Shown here: positions 52,576-62,294 of the stretch, piece by piece
How the letters are laid out: each line of letters begins with the position of its first letter
Position numbering within the stretch: the first letter of the stretch is position 1
Source: Herbaspirillum sp. alder98
GTDB taxonomy: Bacteria > Pseudomonadota > Gammaproteobacteria > Burkholderiales > Burkholderiaceae_D
Length of the DNA: 64,000 nt
Reading direction: 5' to 3'
Assembly: GCF_020179755.1 (NCBI RefSeq)
Contig: NZ_JAIUCY010000004.1
Coordinates: 62,001 to 126,000, forward strand
The notes under the pieces: model-generated
What the model was told of the DNA's origin: nothing
The model's database searches: none
The model's input: the letters and a program-made list of their open reading frames with translations, nothing else
Program-made: the position numbers and the translations under genes

Positions 52576-53231
52576 TGCGTTCGATCAAACTGTTTGCGTT
52601 GCTGCTGGCAACCGCCCTGCTGGCCACCGGTTGCGCCACCCAGCGCACGCCCTACGACTATGCCGAGTTCAAGCAGGCGCGCCCGGCCTCGATCCTGGTG
52701 CTGCCGCCGCTCAACAGCTCGCCTGAAGTGGCTGCCACCAGCGGCATGTTGTCGCAGGTGACCTACCCGCTGGCCGAGTCCGGCTACTACGTGATCCCGG
52801 TAACGCTGGCGTCCGAGACCTTCAAGCAGAATGGCCTGGTCACGCCGGCTGATATCCATAACGTCAGTCCGGCCAAGCTGCGCGAGATCTTCGGCGCCGA
52901 CGCCGGGCTGTATGTGGAGGTCAAGGCCTATGGCACGTCGTACCAGGTCATCAGCAGCAGCACGGTGGTCACCGCCGAGGCCAAGCTGCTTGACCTGCGT
53001 TCCGGCAAGGTGCTGTGGCAAGGCACCGCTACCGCATCGAGCGCCGAAAACCAGCAGAACAACAATGGCCTGCTCGGCATGCTGGTGTCGGCGGTGATCA
53101 ACCAGATCGCCGACACGCTCAGCGACGCCAGCTTCAAGATCGCCGGCATGACCAGCCATCGCCTGCTGATGGCGGGTCGCGCCAACGGCATGCTGTACGG
53201 CCCGCGCTCGCCGCAATACCAGAAAGACTAA
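52572..53231 (+). CDS. DUF799 (GNA1162-type) lipoprotein
   Basis: A lipoprotein of 219 residues with lipobox LLATGCAT. The core ASILVLPPLNSSPEVAATSG, LAESGYYVIPVTLASETFKQNG and IFGADAGLYVEVKAYG match the DUF799 family, whose Neisseria member GNA1162 is an outer-membrane lipoprotein with a fold like TolB-type assembly proteins. It is the third gene of the trio. Its two possible Met starts overlap the previous stop. Function is unknown. Confidence 0.88.
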   Translation: MMRSIKLFALLLATALLATGCATQRTPYDYAEFKQARPASILVLPPLNSSPEVAATSGMLSQVTYPLAESGYYVIPVTLASETFKQNGLVTPADIHNVSPAKLREIFGADAGLYVEVKAYGTSYQVISSSTVVTAEAKLLDLRSGKVLWQGTATASSAENQQNNNGLLGMLVSAVINQIADTLSDASFKIAGMTSHRLLMAGRANGMLYGPRSPQYQKD

Positions 53232-53300
53232 GCCTGGCCGGGCGGGAATTGCGTATGATTAACCCCATACGCATCCCGCCGCCCTCACGTTGAGTCTTGC

Positions 53301-53675
53301 ATGAAACCGCTGTTGCCTGTCCTCTTGACTGCCCTTGCCCTGGTCGGCTGCGCCACCCAGGAATACCGCAATGCCGAAGCCTATTGCAGGCCGCCGGCCT
53401 ACCAGCAATATCCGGTGGTCTACCAGCAGCGCTGGGAAACCCGCACCCGCCCGGTCGAGGTATTCACCGGCCGCAGCCGCTGCGTGAACCGTGACATCGG
53501 TAACGGCCGCACCGAAAGCATCTGCGAACCGCTGCGCGAGATCCGTTATATCGACACGCCCGTGCTGGTGACGGTCGATCTCAATGAAATGGCGCGCGAC
53601 ACCGTCATTGCCGCCTGCGCCCAGGACACCTGCATGCGCCAGTTCGGCAATGTCGATTGCAAGAGCGGGCGCTAG
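53301..53675 (+). CDS. Small cysteine-rich lipoprotein
   Basis: A lipoprotein of 124 residues with lipobox ALVGCATQ. The mature chain carries several Cys (AEAYCRPP, SRCVNRD, ESICEPL, IAACAQDTCMRQFGNVDCKSG), enough for two or three disulfides, and Tyr/Arg-rich stretches. I recognise no domain. It lies 69 bases after the DUF799 gene with its own possible leader and is convergent with dctD, only 18 bases away. Confidence 0.75.
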   Translation: MKPLLPVLLTALALVGCATQEYRNAEAYCRPPAYQQYPVVYQQRWETRTRPVEVFTGRSRCVNRDIGNGRTESICEPLREIRYIDTPVLVTVDLNEMARDTVIAACAQDTCMRQFGNVDCKSGR

Positions 53676-53693
53676 CGCCCGCCCCCTGCCGCT

Positions 53694-55049
53694 CTACTCT
53701 GCCAACTGGTATTTCTTGATCTTGTCGTAGAGCGTCTTCCTGGGAATCCCCAGGCGCTGCGCCGCCAGCGCCACGCTGCCATCGCTTTCCCTGAGCGCAA
53801 AGGCAATCATGCCGGCCTCGAATTCGTCCACCTGCTGCGGCAACGACATCGCCTCGGCCACCAGCGGCGCCGATGCCGGCGCCGCTGCCTCGGCCACACC
53901 CAATACCCAGCGATCGGCAAAATTGCGCAGTTCGCGCACATTGCCCGGCCACTCGCGCTGCTGCCATTGCTGCATCTGCGCCGCAGTCCATGGCGGCACC
54001 TCGCGCCGATAGCGCACGGCCGCAGCCTGGAAGAAATGCGCCAGCAGCAAGGCAATATCGTCGCGCCGCTGCGCCAGGCTCGGCAGATCCAGGCTCACCA
54101 CGCCGATGCGGTAGTACAGGTCTTCGCGAAACTCGCCGCGCGCGCTCATCTGCACCAGATCAGCCTTGCTGGCGGCCAGCACCCGGCAGTCAATGGCAAT
54201 CGACTCGTTGCCGCCCAGCCGCTCCAGCCGCCGCTCTTGCAGCACCCGCAGCAGCTTCACCTGCAAGGCCAGCGGCATGCTTTCGATTTCATCCAGGAAC
54301 AGCGTGCCGCCATTGGCATACTCGAGCTTGCCGATGCGGCGCTTCTGCGCCCCGGTGAACGCCCCCGCCTCATGGCCGAAGATCTCGCTGTCGAACACCG
54401 ACTCGGGCAAGGCGCCGCAGTTGAGCGCCACGAACGGGCCGCGCCGACCGCTGGCGGCGTGCAACTGGCGGGCCACCACTTCCTTGCCGGTCCCGGTCTG
54501 GCCATTGATGAGCACATCGACCTCGGCCGCGCCGAGGCTGTGGATCAGTTCGCGCACCCGCTCCATGGCCGGCGACTGGCCGATCAGCGGCGGCAACTCG
54601 GGATGGCTGGCCCAGGCCTCGCGCAAGCGCCGGTTTTCCATCACCAGGCGACGTTTTTCACTGGCGCGTTCGGCCACTTCCAGCAGGCGATCGCTGGCGA
54701 AAGGCTTTTCGACAAAATCGTAGGCGCCGCTGCGCATGGCGTCGACCGCCATGCCGACATCGCCATGCCCGGTCACCACGATCACCGGCAGATCGGGATC
54801 GACGGCCACGGCCGCGGCCAGCAGCTCGAGTCCGGACATGCCCGGCAACCGTACATCGGTCACCACGATGCCGTCGAAGTCACGCGTCAACAGCGCCAGC
54901 GCCGGCTCGGCGCGCTCGCAGGCGGTGACGTCGAAGCCGCCCAGTTCAAGCGCCTGCGTGGTGGCGCGTCGCACCGACTGCTCGTCTTCGATCAGGATGG
55001 CACGCTTGCTGCCATTGACGCTCTTGCCGCTATTGGTCTCTTGGTTCAT
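53694..55049 (-). CDS. dctD: Sigma-54-dependent response regulator DctD
   Basis: A three-domain transcription activator of 451 residues. The receiver domain has the phosphorylatable Asp65 in VVTDVRLPG. The AAA+ domain has Walker A GQTGTGKE, the sigma-54-contact GAFTGA loop, Walker B GTLFLDEIES and the R-finger region. The Fis-type HTH lies at the end (GSVALAAQRLGIPRKTLYDKIKK). With DctB it should switch on C4-dicarboxylate uptake. Its ATG overlaps the dctB stop codon. A sigma-54 promoter with tandem palindromes lies before the nearby permease gene. Confidence 0.93.
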   Translation of the reverse strand: MNQETNSGKSVNGSKRAILIEDEQSVRRATTQALELGGFDVTACERAEPALALLTRDFDGIVVTDVRLPGMSGLELLAAAVAVDPDLPVIVVTGHGDVGMAVDAMRSGAYDFVEKPFASDRLLEVAERASEKRRLVMENRRLREAWASHPELPPLIGQSPAMERVRELIHSLGAAEVDVLINGQTGTGKEVVARQLHAASGRRGPFVALNCGALPESVFDSEIFGHEAGAFTGAQKRRIGKLEYANGGTLFLDEIESMPLALQVKLLRVLQERRLERLGGNESIAIDCRVLAASKADLVQMSARGEFREDLYYRIGVVSLDLPSLAQRRDDIALLLAHFFQAAAVRYRREVPPWTAAQMQQWQQREWPGNVRELRNFADRWVLGVAEAAAPASAPLVAEAMSLPQQVDEFEAGMIAFALRESDGSVALAAQRLGIPRKTLYDKIKKYQLAE

Positions 55050-56857
55050 GGGGCTGTGAGGTTCAGCAAGGGCAGCCGCACCACGAATTCGGCGCCGCCC
55101 TGCTCATGGTTGTGGGCACTGAGCTGCCCATTCATCGCTTGCACGATCGAGGACGAGATCGCCAGTCCCAGGCCGAGTCCTCGGCTGCTGGCCTTGGTCG
55201 TGAAAAACGGCTCGAACAGGTGCGGCGCGACCGCATCCGAAATGCCGGCGCCCGAATCGCGGATGCGCAACACCGCCTGATCGCCCTCGATATCCAGCAG
55301 CACCTGCAGTTGCTTGACGGGCGATTCCTCCACCGCGTCGAGCGCGTTGCGCAGCAGGTTCACCAGCACCTGCTCGATCCGTACCGCATCACCCAGGATA
55401 TGCGCGCCATGGCGAATCTCGCGGGTCACGGTCGCGCCCTGTTGCTCGACATCGCGCGCCAGCAGCAGCAACGCCGCTTCGATCGCCTGGCGCAACTCGA
55501 CCTCGACGACCTGGCCGCCGCTCTTGCGGGCGAAGCCCTTCAACTGGCCGATGATCTTGCCCATGCTGGCGCTGGCGCTACTGATATGTTCCAGGTTCTC
55601 GGCCACCTGCGCGGTCTGCCCGCGCGCCAGGAACTTCACCGAATTGTCGGCGAAGGCACGGATGGCGGCCAGCGGCTGATTCAGCTCGTGGGTCACGCCG
55701 GCCGCCATCTGTCCCAGCATGGCCAGCTTGCCGGCCTGCACCAGTTCGTTCTGGGTGGTGCGCAATAGCGATTCGGTCTGCTGCAGTTTCTCGAACCGGG
55801 CGGCGATGGCCTGGTTGGCGGCGGTCAATTCCTGGGTGCGCTGGGCGATCTTCTGGTCCAGTTCGAGCGCGGCGCGCTGCAGGGCCGCACGCGACTGCAG
55901 GCGCTCTTGCATACGGCTTCGATGCTGGGTCCAGGCCAGCAGGGAAATCCCCAGCGCCGCCATGAACAAGGCCGCGGCCAGGGTCGCCAGCGTGGCCGAA
56001 CGCACCATCCGTGCCGACGACGGAAACAGCCGCAATTGCCAGCCCAGCTGCGCCACGGGACGCGCCACATGCGGCCCGAAGCCCTGCTGCAAGCCCATCG
56101 GCAAGGCGCTCACCGGCGTGATCGGCAGGTCGGCGTATTGGTGCGTGCCTTCGAGTTCACGCTGCTGGGGGCCGGACAACTGGCCCAGGCTGTGATACTT
56201 CCATTGCTGGCGATTGCTCAGGAACACCACGCCACCGGCATCGGTCAGGGCAATCGGGACTTCGCTGCTGCGCCAGGTATGTTCGAACTCGGCCAGGTCG
56301 ACCTTGACCACCACCACGCCGATCGGCGGCCCCGACTGGGTCGACGGTGCCTGCTCCGGGCTGCGATAGATCGGTTGGGCGATGAAGTAGCCCGGCTCGC
56401 TGGAAATATTGCCGATGCCATAGAAACGGCCGGCGCGCCCCTGAATGGCCTCGCGAAAATAGGGACGAAAACCGAAGTCGCGCCCGACGAAGCTGAATTC
56501 CTCGTCCCAGTTGCTGGACGCCAGCGTCATGCCGCGAGCATCCAGCATGAAGATGTGCACCGCCCGCGATTGCTGCTGGATGATCTTGAAGGCCCGATTC
56601 AGCCGGTCCACCGCGGGCGCATCGCCGGGATGCTGCAAGACCTGCCGCACCTCGGCCTGGAAACCCAGCGCGAATGGCAGAGTCTCGTACTTCTGCAGGA
56701 TCGATTCGAGGTCCAGCGCCACGATCTGCAACTGTGCCGCCCCCAGGCTTTGCTGGTCGGCCATCGCGCGGTGCAGCGCGAGCTGATAGGTCGCCCCGCA
56801 CACCAGCAGGCTGGCGGCCACAAAGAGCGTCAACAGCAGGTTTCTTCTGGACTTCAT
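55046..56857 (-). CDS. dctB: Sensor histidine kinase DctB
   Basis: A membrane sensor kinase of 603 residues from the ATG used. Two membrane helices (about residues 6-26 and 287-312) enclose a large periplasmic sensor region of the double-Cache type seen in DctB. A coiled coil (ALELDQKIAQRTQELTAANQ) leads to the H-box with His390 in GVTHELNQPLAAIRAF, and the ATPase domain has NLLRNALDAVEE, RIRDSGAGI and LGLGLAISSSIV. It probably senses C4-dicarboxylates. It is coupled to dctD by an ATGA overlap. Confidence 0.92.
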   Translation of the reverse strand: MKSRRNLLLTLFVAASLLVCGATYQLALHRAMADQQSLGAAQLQIVALDLESILQKYETLPFALGFQAEVRQVLQHPGDAPAVDRLNRAFKIIQQQSRAVHIFMLDARGMTLASSNWDEEFSFVGRDFGFRPYFREAIQGRAGRFYGIGNISSEPGYFIAQPIYRSPEQAPSTQSGPPIGVVVVKVDLAEFEHTWRSSEVPIALTDAGGVVFLSNRQQWKYHSLGQLSGPQQRELEGTHQYADLPITPVSALPMGLQQGFGPHVARPVAQLGWQLRLFPSSARMVRSATLATLAAALFMAALGISLLAWTQHRSRMQERLQSRAALQRAALELDQKIAQRTQELTAANQAIAARFEKLQQTESLLRTTQNELVQAGKLAMLGQMAAGVTHELNQPLAAIRAFADNSVKFLARGQTAQVAENLEHISSASASMGKIIGQLKGFARKSGGQVVEVELRQAIEAALLLLARDVEQQGATVTREIRHGAHILGDAVRIEQVLVNLLRNALDAVEESPVKQLQVLLDIEGDQAVLRIRDSGAGISDAVAPHLFEPFFTTKASSRGLGLGLAISSSIVQAMNGQLSAHNHEQGGAEFVVRLPLLNLTAP

Positions 56858-56883
56858 GTCATGCGTCTTGAGGGCCGCCAATG

Positions 56884-56907
56884 GAAAACGGCGCCCAGCG
56901 GGCGCCG
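56884..56907 (-). terminator. Terminator after the dicarboxylate permease gene
   Basis: CGGCGCCC-GCT-GGGCGCCG on the minus strand, 8-bp perfect stem, followed by TTTT. It lies between the permease gene and dctB. Confidence 0.75.
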
Positions 56908-56950
56908 CATGAAAGACAGGATGATAACGCGCATTGGCTGCGCGCTGGCA

Positions 56951-58282
56951 TTATGCGGGCTTGCGCGCCGCACTGCCTTCATCGACCAGCACATCATCGT
57001 GCAGATGGCCGTCGCGTTGCGGGTCCGGCATGCGCAGCGTGACGATCAGCGCCACCAGGCACATCGCGGTGACGTACCAGTAGAAGGCCGATTCCATGCC
57101 GGCCGACTTCAGCGACAGCGCCACGAACTCGGCCGAGCCGCCAAAGATCGCGTTGCCCACCGCATACGACAGGCCCACGCCCAGCGCACGTACCTCGGCC
57201 GGGAACATCTCGGCCTTGATCAAACCACCGATGGACGTATAGAAACTGAGGATGGTCAGCGCCAGGATCGCCAGGCCGAATGCCGCGTAGGCGCTGGTGA
57301 CATCCTTGAGCAGATGCAGGATCGGGAAGGTGCACAGCATGCCCAGGAAGGCAAAGCACAGCATCGAATTGCGGCGGCCGATCTTGTCGGAGATGGCGCC
57401 GAAGATCGGCTGCAGGATCATGTAGACGAACAACGCGCCGGTCATCACGCCGTTGGCGATCTTGGGATCCATGCCGGCAGTATTGACCAGGTATTTCTGC
57501 ATGTAGGTGGTGAAGGTGTAGAACATCAGCGAACCACCGGCGGTAAAGCCGACCACGTTGATGAAGGCGCGCTTGTGCTTCAACAGGCCCTTCAGGGTGC
57601 CGGCGTCCTTGGTCTTGCGCACATCCGAAGATGCAGTCTCGGCCAGCGAGCTGCGCAGATACATGGCCACCAGTGCGCCCAGTGCGCCCAGCGCGAACGG
57701 CACGCGCCAGCCCCAGGCCATCAGTTCTTCGCGCGACAGCCACTGCTGCATGCCGAACAATACCAGCACGGCCAGCAACTGGCCGCCGATCAGCGTCACA
57801 TACTGGAACGAGGCAAAGAAACCGCGTCGGCCATTGGGCGCGATCTCGCTCATGTAGGTCGCCGACGTGCCGTACTCACCGCCCACCGACAGGCCCTGGA
57901 TCAGGCGCGCCAGCAGCAGCAGCGCCGGCGCCCAGGCGCCGATCATGGCGTAGGTCGGCATCAGCGCCAACGCCAGCGAACCGCCGCACATCATCAGCAC
58001 CGAGATCAGCATCGATGTCTTGCGACCATGCTTGTCGGCGATGCGGCCAAACAGCCAGCCGCCGATGGGACGCATCAGGAAGCCTGCGGCGAACACGCCG
58101 GCCGTATTGAGCAACTGGGTAGTCGGATCACCCTTGGGGAAGAACGCCGGCGCGAAGTAGATCGCACAGAACGAGTAGACGTAGAAGTCGAACCATTCGA
58201 CCAGGTTGCCGGACGAGGCGCCGAGGATGGCAAAAATGCGCTTGCGGTACTCAGCCGGGCTGAGCTTGGTCTTTGCAGTCAT
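56951..58282 (-). CDS. MFS metabolite:H+ symporter, KgtP-like (2-oxoglutarate/dicarboxylate permease)
   Basis: An inner-membrane transporter of 443 residues with 12 helices, of the metabolite:H+ symporter family. Motifs are [15 protein letters not shown] in helix 1, [17 protein letters not shown] after helix 2, and [21 protein letters not shown] in helix 4. KgtP of E. coli, a 2-oxoglutarate carrier, is the nearest named relative I can suggest. AGGAGATCCC precedes the ATG; a much longer upstream reading is rejected. Its sigma-54 promoter and placement upstream of dctBD mark it as the probable DctD target. Confidence 0.88.
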   Translation of the reverse strand: MTAKTKLSPAEYRKRIFAILGASSGNLVEWFDFYVYSFCAIYFAPAFFPKGDPTTQLLNTAGVFAAGFLMRPIGGWLFGRIADKHGRKTSMLISVLMMCGGSLALALMPTYAMIGAWAPALLLLARLIQGLSVGGEYGTSATYMSEIAPNGRRGFFASFQYVTLIGGQLLAVLVLFGMQQWLSREELMAWGWRVPFALGALGALVAMYLRSSLAETASSDVRKTKDAGTLKGLLKHKRAFINVVGFTAGGSLMFYTFTTYMQKYLVNTAGMDPKIANGVMTGALFVYMILQPIFGAISDKIGRRNSMLCFAFLGMLCTFPILHLLKDVTSAYAAFGLAILALTILSFYTSIGGLIKAEMFPAEVRALGVGLSYAVGNAIFGGSAEFVALSLKSAGMESAFYWYVTAMCLVALIVTLRMPDPQRDGHLHDDVLVDEGSAARKPA

Positions 58283-58345
58283 GGGATCTCCTGTATTGGC
58301 GCTGGCCGCGCCTTGATGTTGGAAGCAATGGTTGGCAAGCCTTAT

Positions 58346-58361
58346 TGCAGGCTTTGTGCCA
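58346..58361 (-). promoter_or_regulatory. Sigma-54 promoter of the KgtP-like permease
   Basis: The minus strand reads TGGCACAAAGCCTGCA. It matches TGGCACnnnnnTTGCA with one change (C for the first T of the -12), and the invariant GG and GC have the correct 10-bp spacing. The start of transcription would be about 55 bases before the permease ATG. Confidence 0.75.
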
Positions 58362-58446
58362 GCGCAGAGCACCCTCACGACAGAAGACAAGTCATTGATT
58401 TTTATCATGTTTTTTGGATAGATCAATTGCGGCGGCGCAGCAACTG

Positions 58447-58491
58447 TGCGGATATCCGCATCCCTTCCGAAAGCGCTTGCGCGGATTTCCA
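58447..58491. promoter_or_regulatory. Tandem upstream activator sites, probably for DctD
   Basis: A perfect palindrome TGCGGATATCCGCA (58447-58460) and a weaker copy TGCGCGGATTTCCAGC (58478-58493) have centres 33 bp apart, three helical turns. They lie about 90-135 bp upstream of the sigma-54 promoter, the usual place for enhancer sites. Paired strong and weak sites of this kind are known for DctD in rhizobia. Confidence 0.65.
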
Positions 58492-58512
58492 GCCAAGCAC
58501 TGGCCGCACGCA

Positions 58513-58550
58513 AAATGAAAAACGGCGCATGCCTCGCAGCATGCGCCGTT
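58513..58550 (-). terminator. Terminator after maeB
   Basis: A perfect 12-bp stem, AACGGCGCATGC/GCATGCGCCGTT, with a 6-base loop is followed on the minus strand by TTTTTC. It lies 33 bases past the malic enzyme stop codon and separates it from the permease promoter. Confidence 0.92.
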
Positions 58551-58582
58551 CATCGGACTTTCTTGAATGACGACTCAGTCGA

Positions 58583-60895
58583 TCAACGATCCGACAAGGC
58601 ATCCATGACGCACAAGGCGGTCATGTTGATGATGCGGCGAACCGTCGCCGATGGCGTCAGGATATGCACCGGCTTGGCGCAACCCAGCAGGATCGGGCCG
58701 ATCGCCACGCCATTGCCCGATGCGGTCTTGAGCAGGTTGTAGGCGATGTTGGCGGCGTCGATGTTGGGCATCACCAGCAGGTTGGCGTCGCCCTTCAATG
58801 GCGAATCGGGGATCGCCGCGTTCAGCAGCTTGCTGTCGAGCGCGGTGTCGCCGTGCATTTCGCCGTCCACTTCCAGGTCGGGCGCGACTTCGCGGATGAT
58901 CGCCAGCGCTTCGCGCATCTTGATGGCCGATGCGCTGTTGCTGGAACCGAAGTTCGAATGCGACAGCAGCGCGGCGCGCGGTTGCAGGCCCAGGCGACGC
59001 ATTTCTTCGGCGGCCAGAATGGTGATCTCGGCCAGCTCCTGCGCAGTCGGGTTCTCGTTGACATGCGTATCGACCAGCACCAGCTGGCGATTCGGCAGGA
59101 TCACGATGTTCATCGCCGCGTAGACGTTCACGCCCGGACGCTTGCCCAGCACCTGGTCGATGTAGTGCAGGTGCAGCTGGGTGGTGCCGTAGGTGCCGCA
59201 GATCATGCCGTCGGCGTCGCCCTTGTGGATCGCCATCGAACCGATCAGGGTATGACGACGACGCATTTCCAGCTTGGCGTATTGCTCGGTGACGCCCTTG
59301 CGGCGCGACAGCTCGAGGAAGCTCTGCCAGTAATCGCGGTAGCGATTGTCGAAGTTAGGATTGATCACTTCGAAGTCGGTGCCGGCGCGCAGGCGCAGGC
59401 CGAACTTCTTGATGCGTTGTTCCAGCACTTCCGGACGGCCCACCAGGATCGGCTTGGCCAGCTTCTCGTCGACGATCACCTGCACCGCGCGCAGCACGCG
59501 CTCTTCTTCGCCTTCGGCGTAGACGATGCGCTTCTGGGCTTCGGCTGCCTTCTTGGCGACCTGGAAGATCGGGCGCATCACGGTGCCGCTGTGATAGACG
59601 AACTGCTCCAGCTTCTCGATGTAGGCGCCCATGTCCTGGATCGGACGGGCGGCCACGCCCGAGGCCTCGGCTGCGCGCGCTACGGCCGGCGCGATCTTGA
59701 TCATCAGGCGCGGATCGAACGGCTTCGGAATGATGTACTCGGGGCCGAACGACAGGTTGGTCACGCCATAGGTGGCAGCCACGATGTCGGACTGCTCGGC
59801 CTGGGCCAGCTCGGCGATGGCGTGCACGGTGGCGATTTCCATCTCGCGGGTGATGGTGGTGGCGCCCGAATCGAGCGCGCCGCGGAAGATGTACGGGAAG
59901 CACAGCACGTTGTTGACCTGGTTCGGATAGTCCGAACGGCCGGTGGCGATGATGGCGTCGTCACGCACCGCCATCACATCTTCAGGCAGGATTTCAGGGG
60001 TCGGGTTGGCCAGCGCCAGCACCAGCGGACGCGGCGCCATCTGCTTGACCATGTCCTGCTTGAGCACGCCGGCGGCCGACAGGCCGAGGAAGATGTCGGC
60101 ATCGGGGATGACTTCGGCCAGGGTGCGGGCGTCGGTTTCACGCGCGAAACGCTCCTTGTCCGGATCCATCAGTTCCTGGCGGCCCTTGTAGACCACGCCG
60201 GCCAGGTCGGTCACGTAGATGTTCTCGATCGGGAAGCCCAGGTCGACGATCAGGTCCAGGCAGGCCAGCGCCGCAGCGCCTGCGCCCGACACCACCAGCT
60301 TGACTTCCTTGATGTTCTTGCCGACCACCTTGAGGCCGTTCAGGATCGCAGCGCCAACGATGATGGCGGTACCGTGCTGGTCATCGTGGAAGACCGGGAT
60401 CTTCATCTTTTCGCGCAGCTTGCGCTCGATGTAGAAGCACTCTGGCGCCTTGATGTCTTCCAGGTTGATGCCGCCGAAGGTCGGCTCGAGGGCCGCGATG
60501 ACGTCGATCAGCTTGTCGGGGTCGTTCTCGTTGATTTCGATGTCGAAGACGTCGATGCCGGCGAACTTCTTGAACAGCACGCCCTTGCCTTCCATCACCG
60601 GCTTGGAGGCCAGCGCACCGATGTTGCCCAGGCCCAGAACGGCGGTGCCGTTGGTGATCACGGCCACCAGGTTGCCACGGGCGGTGTACTTGAATGCATT
60701 GAGCGGATCGGCGACGATTTCTTCGCAAGCCGCGGCCACGCCGGGAGAGTAAGCCAGGGAGAGATCGCGCTGGTTGGTCAGCAGCTTGGTGGGCGTGACA
60801 CTGATCTTGCCCGGCGTCGGAAACTCATGGTAATCCAGCGCTGCCTGACGAAGTTGCTGACGCACTTCTTCTTTCTTACTGATCATCGAATCCAT
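58583..60895 (-). CDS. maeB: NADP-dependent malic enzyme with phosphotransacetylase-like C-terminus
   Basis: The long MaeB-type malic enzyme, 770 residues, converts malate and NADP+ to pyruvate, CO2 and NADPH. The N-terminal malic domain has [14 protein letters not shown], the NADP-binding [17 protein letters not shown] and the Asp ligand in [19 protein letters not shown]. From about residue 440 a phosphate acetyltransferase-like domain follows ([20 protein letters not shown]), thought to be regulatory (acetyl-CoA). It lies next to a dicarboxylate permease and its regulators, fitting growth on C4 acids. Confidence 0.95.
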   Translation of the reverse strand: MDSMISKKEEVRQQLRQAALDYHEFPTPGKISVTPTKLLTNQRDLSLAYSPGVAAACEEIVADPLNAFKYTARGNLVAVITNGTAVLGLGNIGALASKPVMEGKGVLFKKFAGIDVFDIEINENDPDKLIDVIAALEPTFGGINLEDIKAPECFYIERKLREKMKIPVFHDDQHGTAIIVGAAILNGLKVVGKNIKEVKLVVSGAGAAALACLDLIVDLGFPIENIYVTDLAGVVYKGRQELMDPDKERFARETDARTLAEVIPDADIFLGLSAAGVLKQDMVKQMAPRPLVLALANPTPEILPEDVMAVRDDAIIATGRSDYPNQVNNVLCFPYIFRGALDSGATTITREMEIATVHAIAELAQAEQSDIVAATYGVTNLSFGPEYIIPKPFDPRLMIKIAPAVARAAEASGVAARPIQDMGAYIEKLEQFVYHSGTVMRPIFQVAKKAAEAQKRIVYAEGEEERVLRAVQVIVDEKLAKPILVGRPEVLEQRIKKFGLRLRAGTDFEVINPNFDNRYRDYWQSFLELSRRKGVTEQYAKLEMRRRHTLIGSMAIHKGDADGMICGTYGTTQLHLHYIDQVLGKRPGVNVYAAMNIVILPNRQLVLVDTHVNENPTAQELAEITILAAEEMRRLGLQPRAALLSHSNFGSSNSASAIKMREALAIIREVAPDLEVDGEMHGDTALDSKLLNAAIPDSPLKGDANLLVMPNIDAANIAYNLLKTASGNGVAIGPILLGCAKPVHILTPSATVRRIINMTALCVMDALSDR

Positions 60896-60934
60896 AACTC
60901 TGTATTCTCTCTATTGACTTGCGAAGACCGGTGA

Positions 60935-61328
60935 TTCTAGCAGAGGTCGCCCCCCAATCATAGGCCGCCTGCCTCATGCTGCTGCGCGCAAAGCCAGTCC
61001 GGTAGGGGCTTTGCGCGCAGCCGCGAGCGGTGCGTGATGTTCGCGAACATGCCCTTTGACGGTGCAATTGACGACTGTTCGTGACCTGATGCGAGCATGT
61101 TCGCGCAAGCGCCATGCCGCTGCCACCGTGCTCAACGGGGCGCCCGGCGTTGCCCACTGTGGATACTCCTTAGTGCCCGAAGCGCAGGCCGCCGCGCTCT
61201 TTCAGTGCATATTGCAGCGCAGCATTCACGCTCGGCTTGCAAAAAAATTTAGAAAAGTTCGCGCCGGTGCTTAGTTATCTGGCGATATTGTGCGCCAGAT
61301 GCGATGACGGATTGGTTACAATCGGCGC
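60935..61328. promoter_or_regulatory. Divergent maeB-thiL intergenic region with palindromes
   Basis: This 394-bp gene-free region holds a perfect 14-bp hairpin pair CTGCGCGCAAAGCC/GGCTTTGCGCGCAG (60982-60995 and 61007-61020). It also holds the perfect palindrome ATGTTCGCGAACAT (61037-61050), with a related half at about 61095 (GCATGTTCGCGC). The promoters of both flanking genes must lie here. No riboswitch-like fold for thiL was recognised. Confidence 0.5.
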
Positions 61329-62294
61329 ATGCTTTCCGAATTCGAACTCATCGCGCGCTACTTTCAACGCCCGCCTGCGCCTGACAGTCGCACCGCGCTT
61401 GGCGTGGGTGATGATTGCGCGCTGATGACACCGGCGCCGGGCATGCAACTGGCCATTTCCAGCGACATGCTGGTCAGCGGCCGTCACTTCTTTGCCGATG
61501 CAGATCCGCAGGCGCTGGGCCATAAATGCCTGGCGGTCAACCTGTCGGACCTGGCGGCGATGGGGGCGCAACCGATTGCCTTCACGCTGGCACTGGCGCT
61601 GCCCGAAGCGGATCCGGCCTGGCTGGCGCCGTTTTCGGCTGGCATGCTGGCGCTGGCCGACCGCCACGGCTGCGAGCTCATCGGGGGCGATACCACCCGC
61701 GGCCCGCTGACGATCTCGATCACGATCTTTGGCGAAGTGCCGCCACAACAATCGCTGCGCCGCGATGCCGCGCGCGCCGGCGACGATATCTGGGTCTCGG
61801 GCTCGCTGGGCGACGCCCGCCTGGCGCTGGCCGCCTATCGCAACGAACTGACGCTGTCGGACACCGAATTGCTGCGCGCAGCGCCCCGCATGCACGAACC
61901 GACACCACGGGTCGAGCTCGGCGTGGCGCTGCGCGGCATCGCCCACGCTGCCATCGATATCTCGGACGGCCTGGCCGGCGACCTCGGCCATATCCTGTCG
62001 CGCTCGGGCGTGGGCGCCACGCTCCAGGTGGACGCCCTGCCCCCCGGCAATGTCCTGCAACAGCGCGAACTCGACCTGCGCCGTCGCTTTACGCTGACCG
62101 GCGGCGACGACTACGAACTGTGCTTTACTGCACCGGTGCGTCAACGCGATGCCATCCAGAAGGCGGCCCACGCAGCTGGCGTCGAAGTGGCGCGGGTCGG
62201 CAGCATCGAAGCCGCCGCCGGGCTGCGCATCGTTGACGCCAACGGCCAGGCGATGCCACTTGCGCAAGACTCATTCGATCATTTCCGTTCATGA
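61329..62294 (+). CDS. thiL: Thiamine-monophosphate kinase
   Basis: ThiL phosphorylates thiamine monophosphate to the active cofactor thiamine diphosphate. The 321 residues start MLSEFELIARYFQRPP and show the PurM-like motifs LGVGDDCALM, ISSDMLVSGRHFF, CLAVNLSDLAAMGAQP and GGDTTRGPLTISITIFG, with ISDGLAGDLGHIL in the second half. It is the first gene of a thiL-pgpA pair; its TGA overlaps the next ATG. Confidence 0.96.
   Translation: MLSEFELIARYFQRPPAPDSRTALGVGDDCALMTPAPGMQLAISSDMLVSGRHFFADADPQALGHKCLAVNLSDLAAMGAQPIAFTLALALPEADPAWLAPFSAGMLALADRHGCELIGGDTTRGPLTISITIFGEVPPQQSLRRDAARAGDDIWVSGSLGDARLALAAYRNELTLSDTELLRAAPRMHEPTPRVELGVALRGIAHAAIDISDGLAGDLGHILSRSGVGATLQVDALPPGNVLQQRELDLRRRFTLTGGDDYELCFTAPVRQRDAIQKAAHAAGVEVARVGSIEAAAGLRIVDANGQAMPLAQDSFDHFRS

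Noticed and set aside
61037..61050. LexA box at ATGTTCGCGAACAT
   Set aside because: It contains GTTC but not the direct-repeat spacing of alphaproteobacterial LexA sites nor the CTGT-N8-ACAG form. No SOS gene adjoins.
60935..61328. TPP riboswitch before thiL
   Set aside because: The conserved TPP motifs (CUGAGA and related) are not present. thiL is commonly not riboswitch-controlled.
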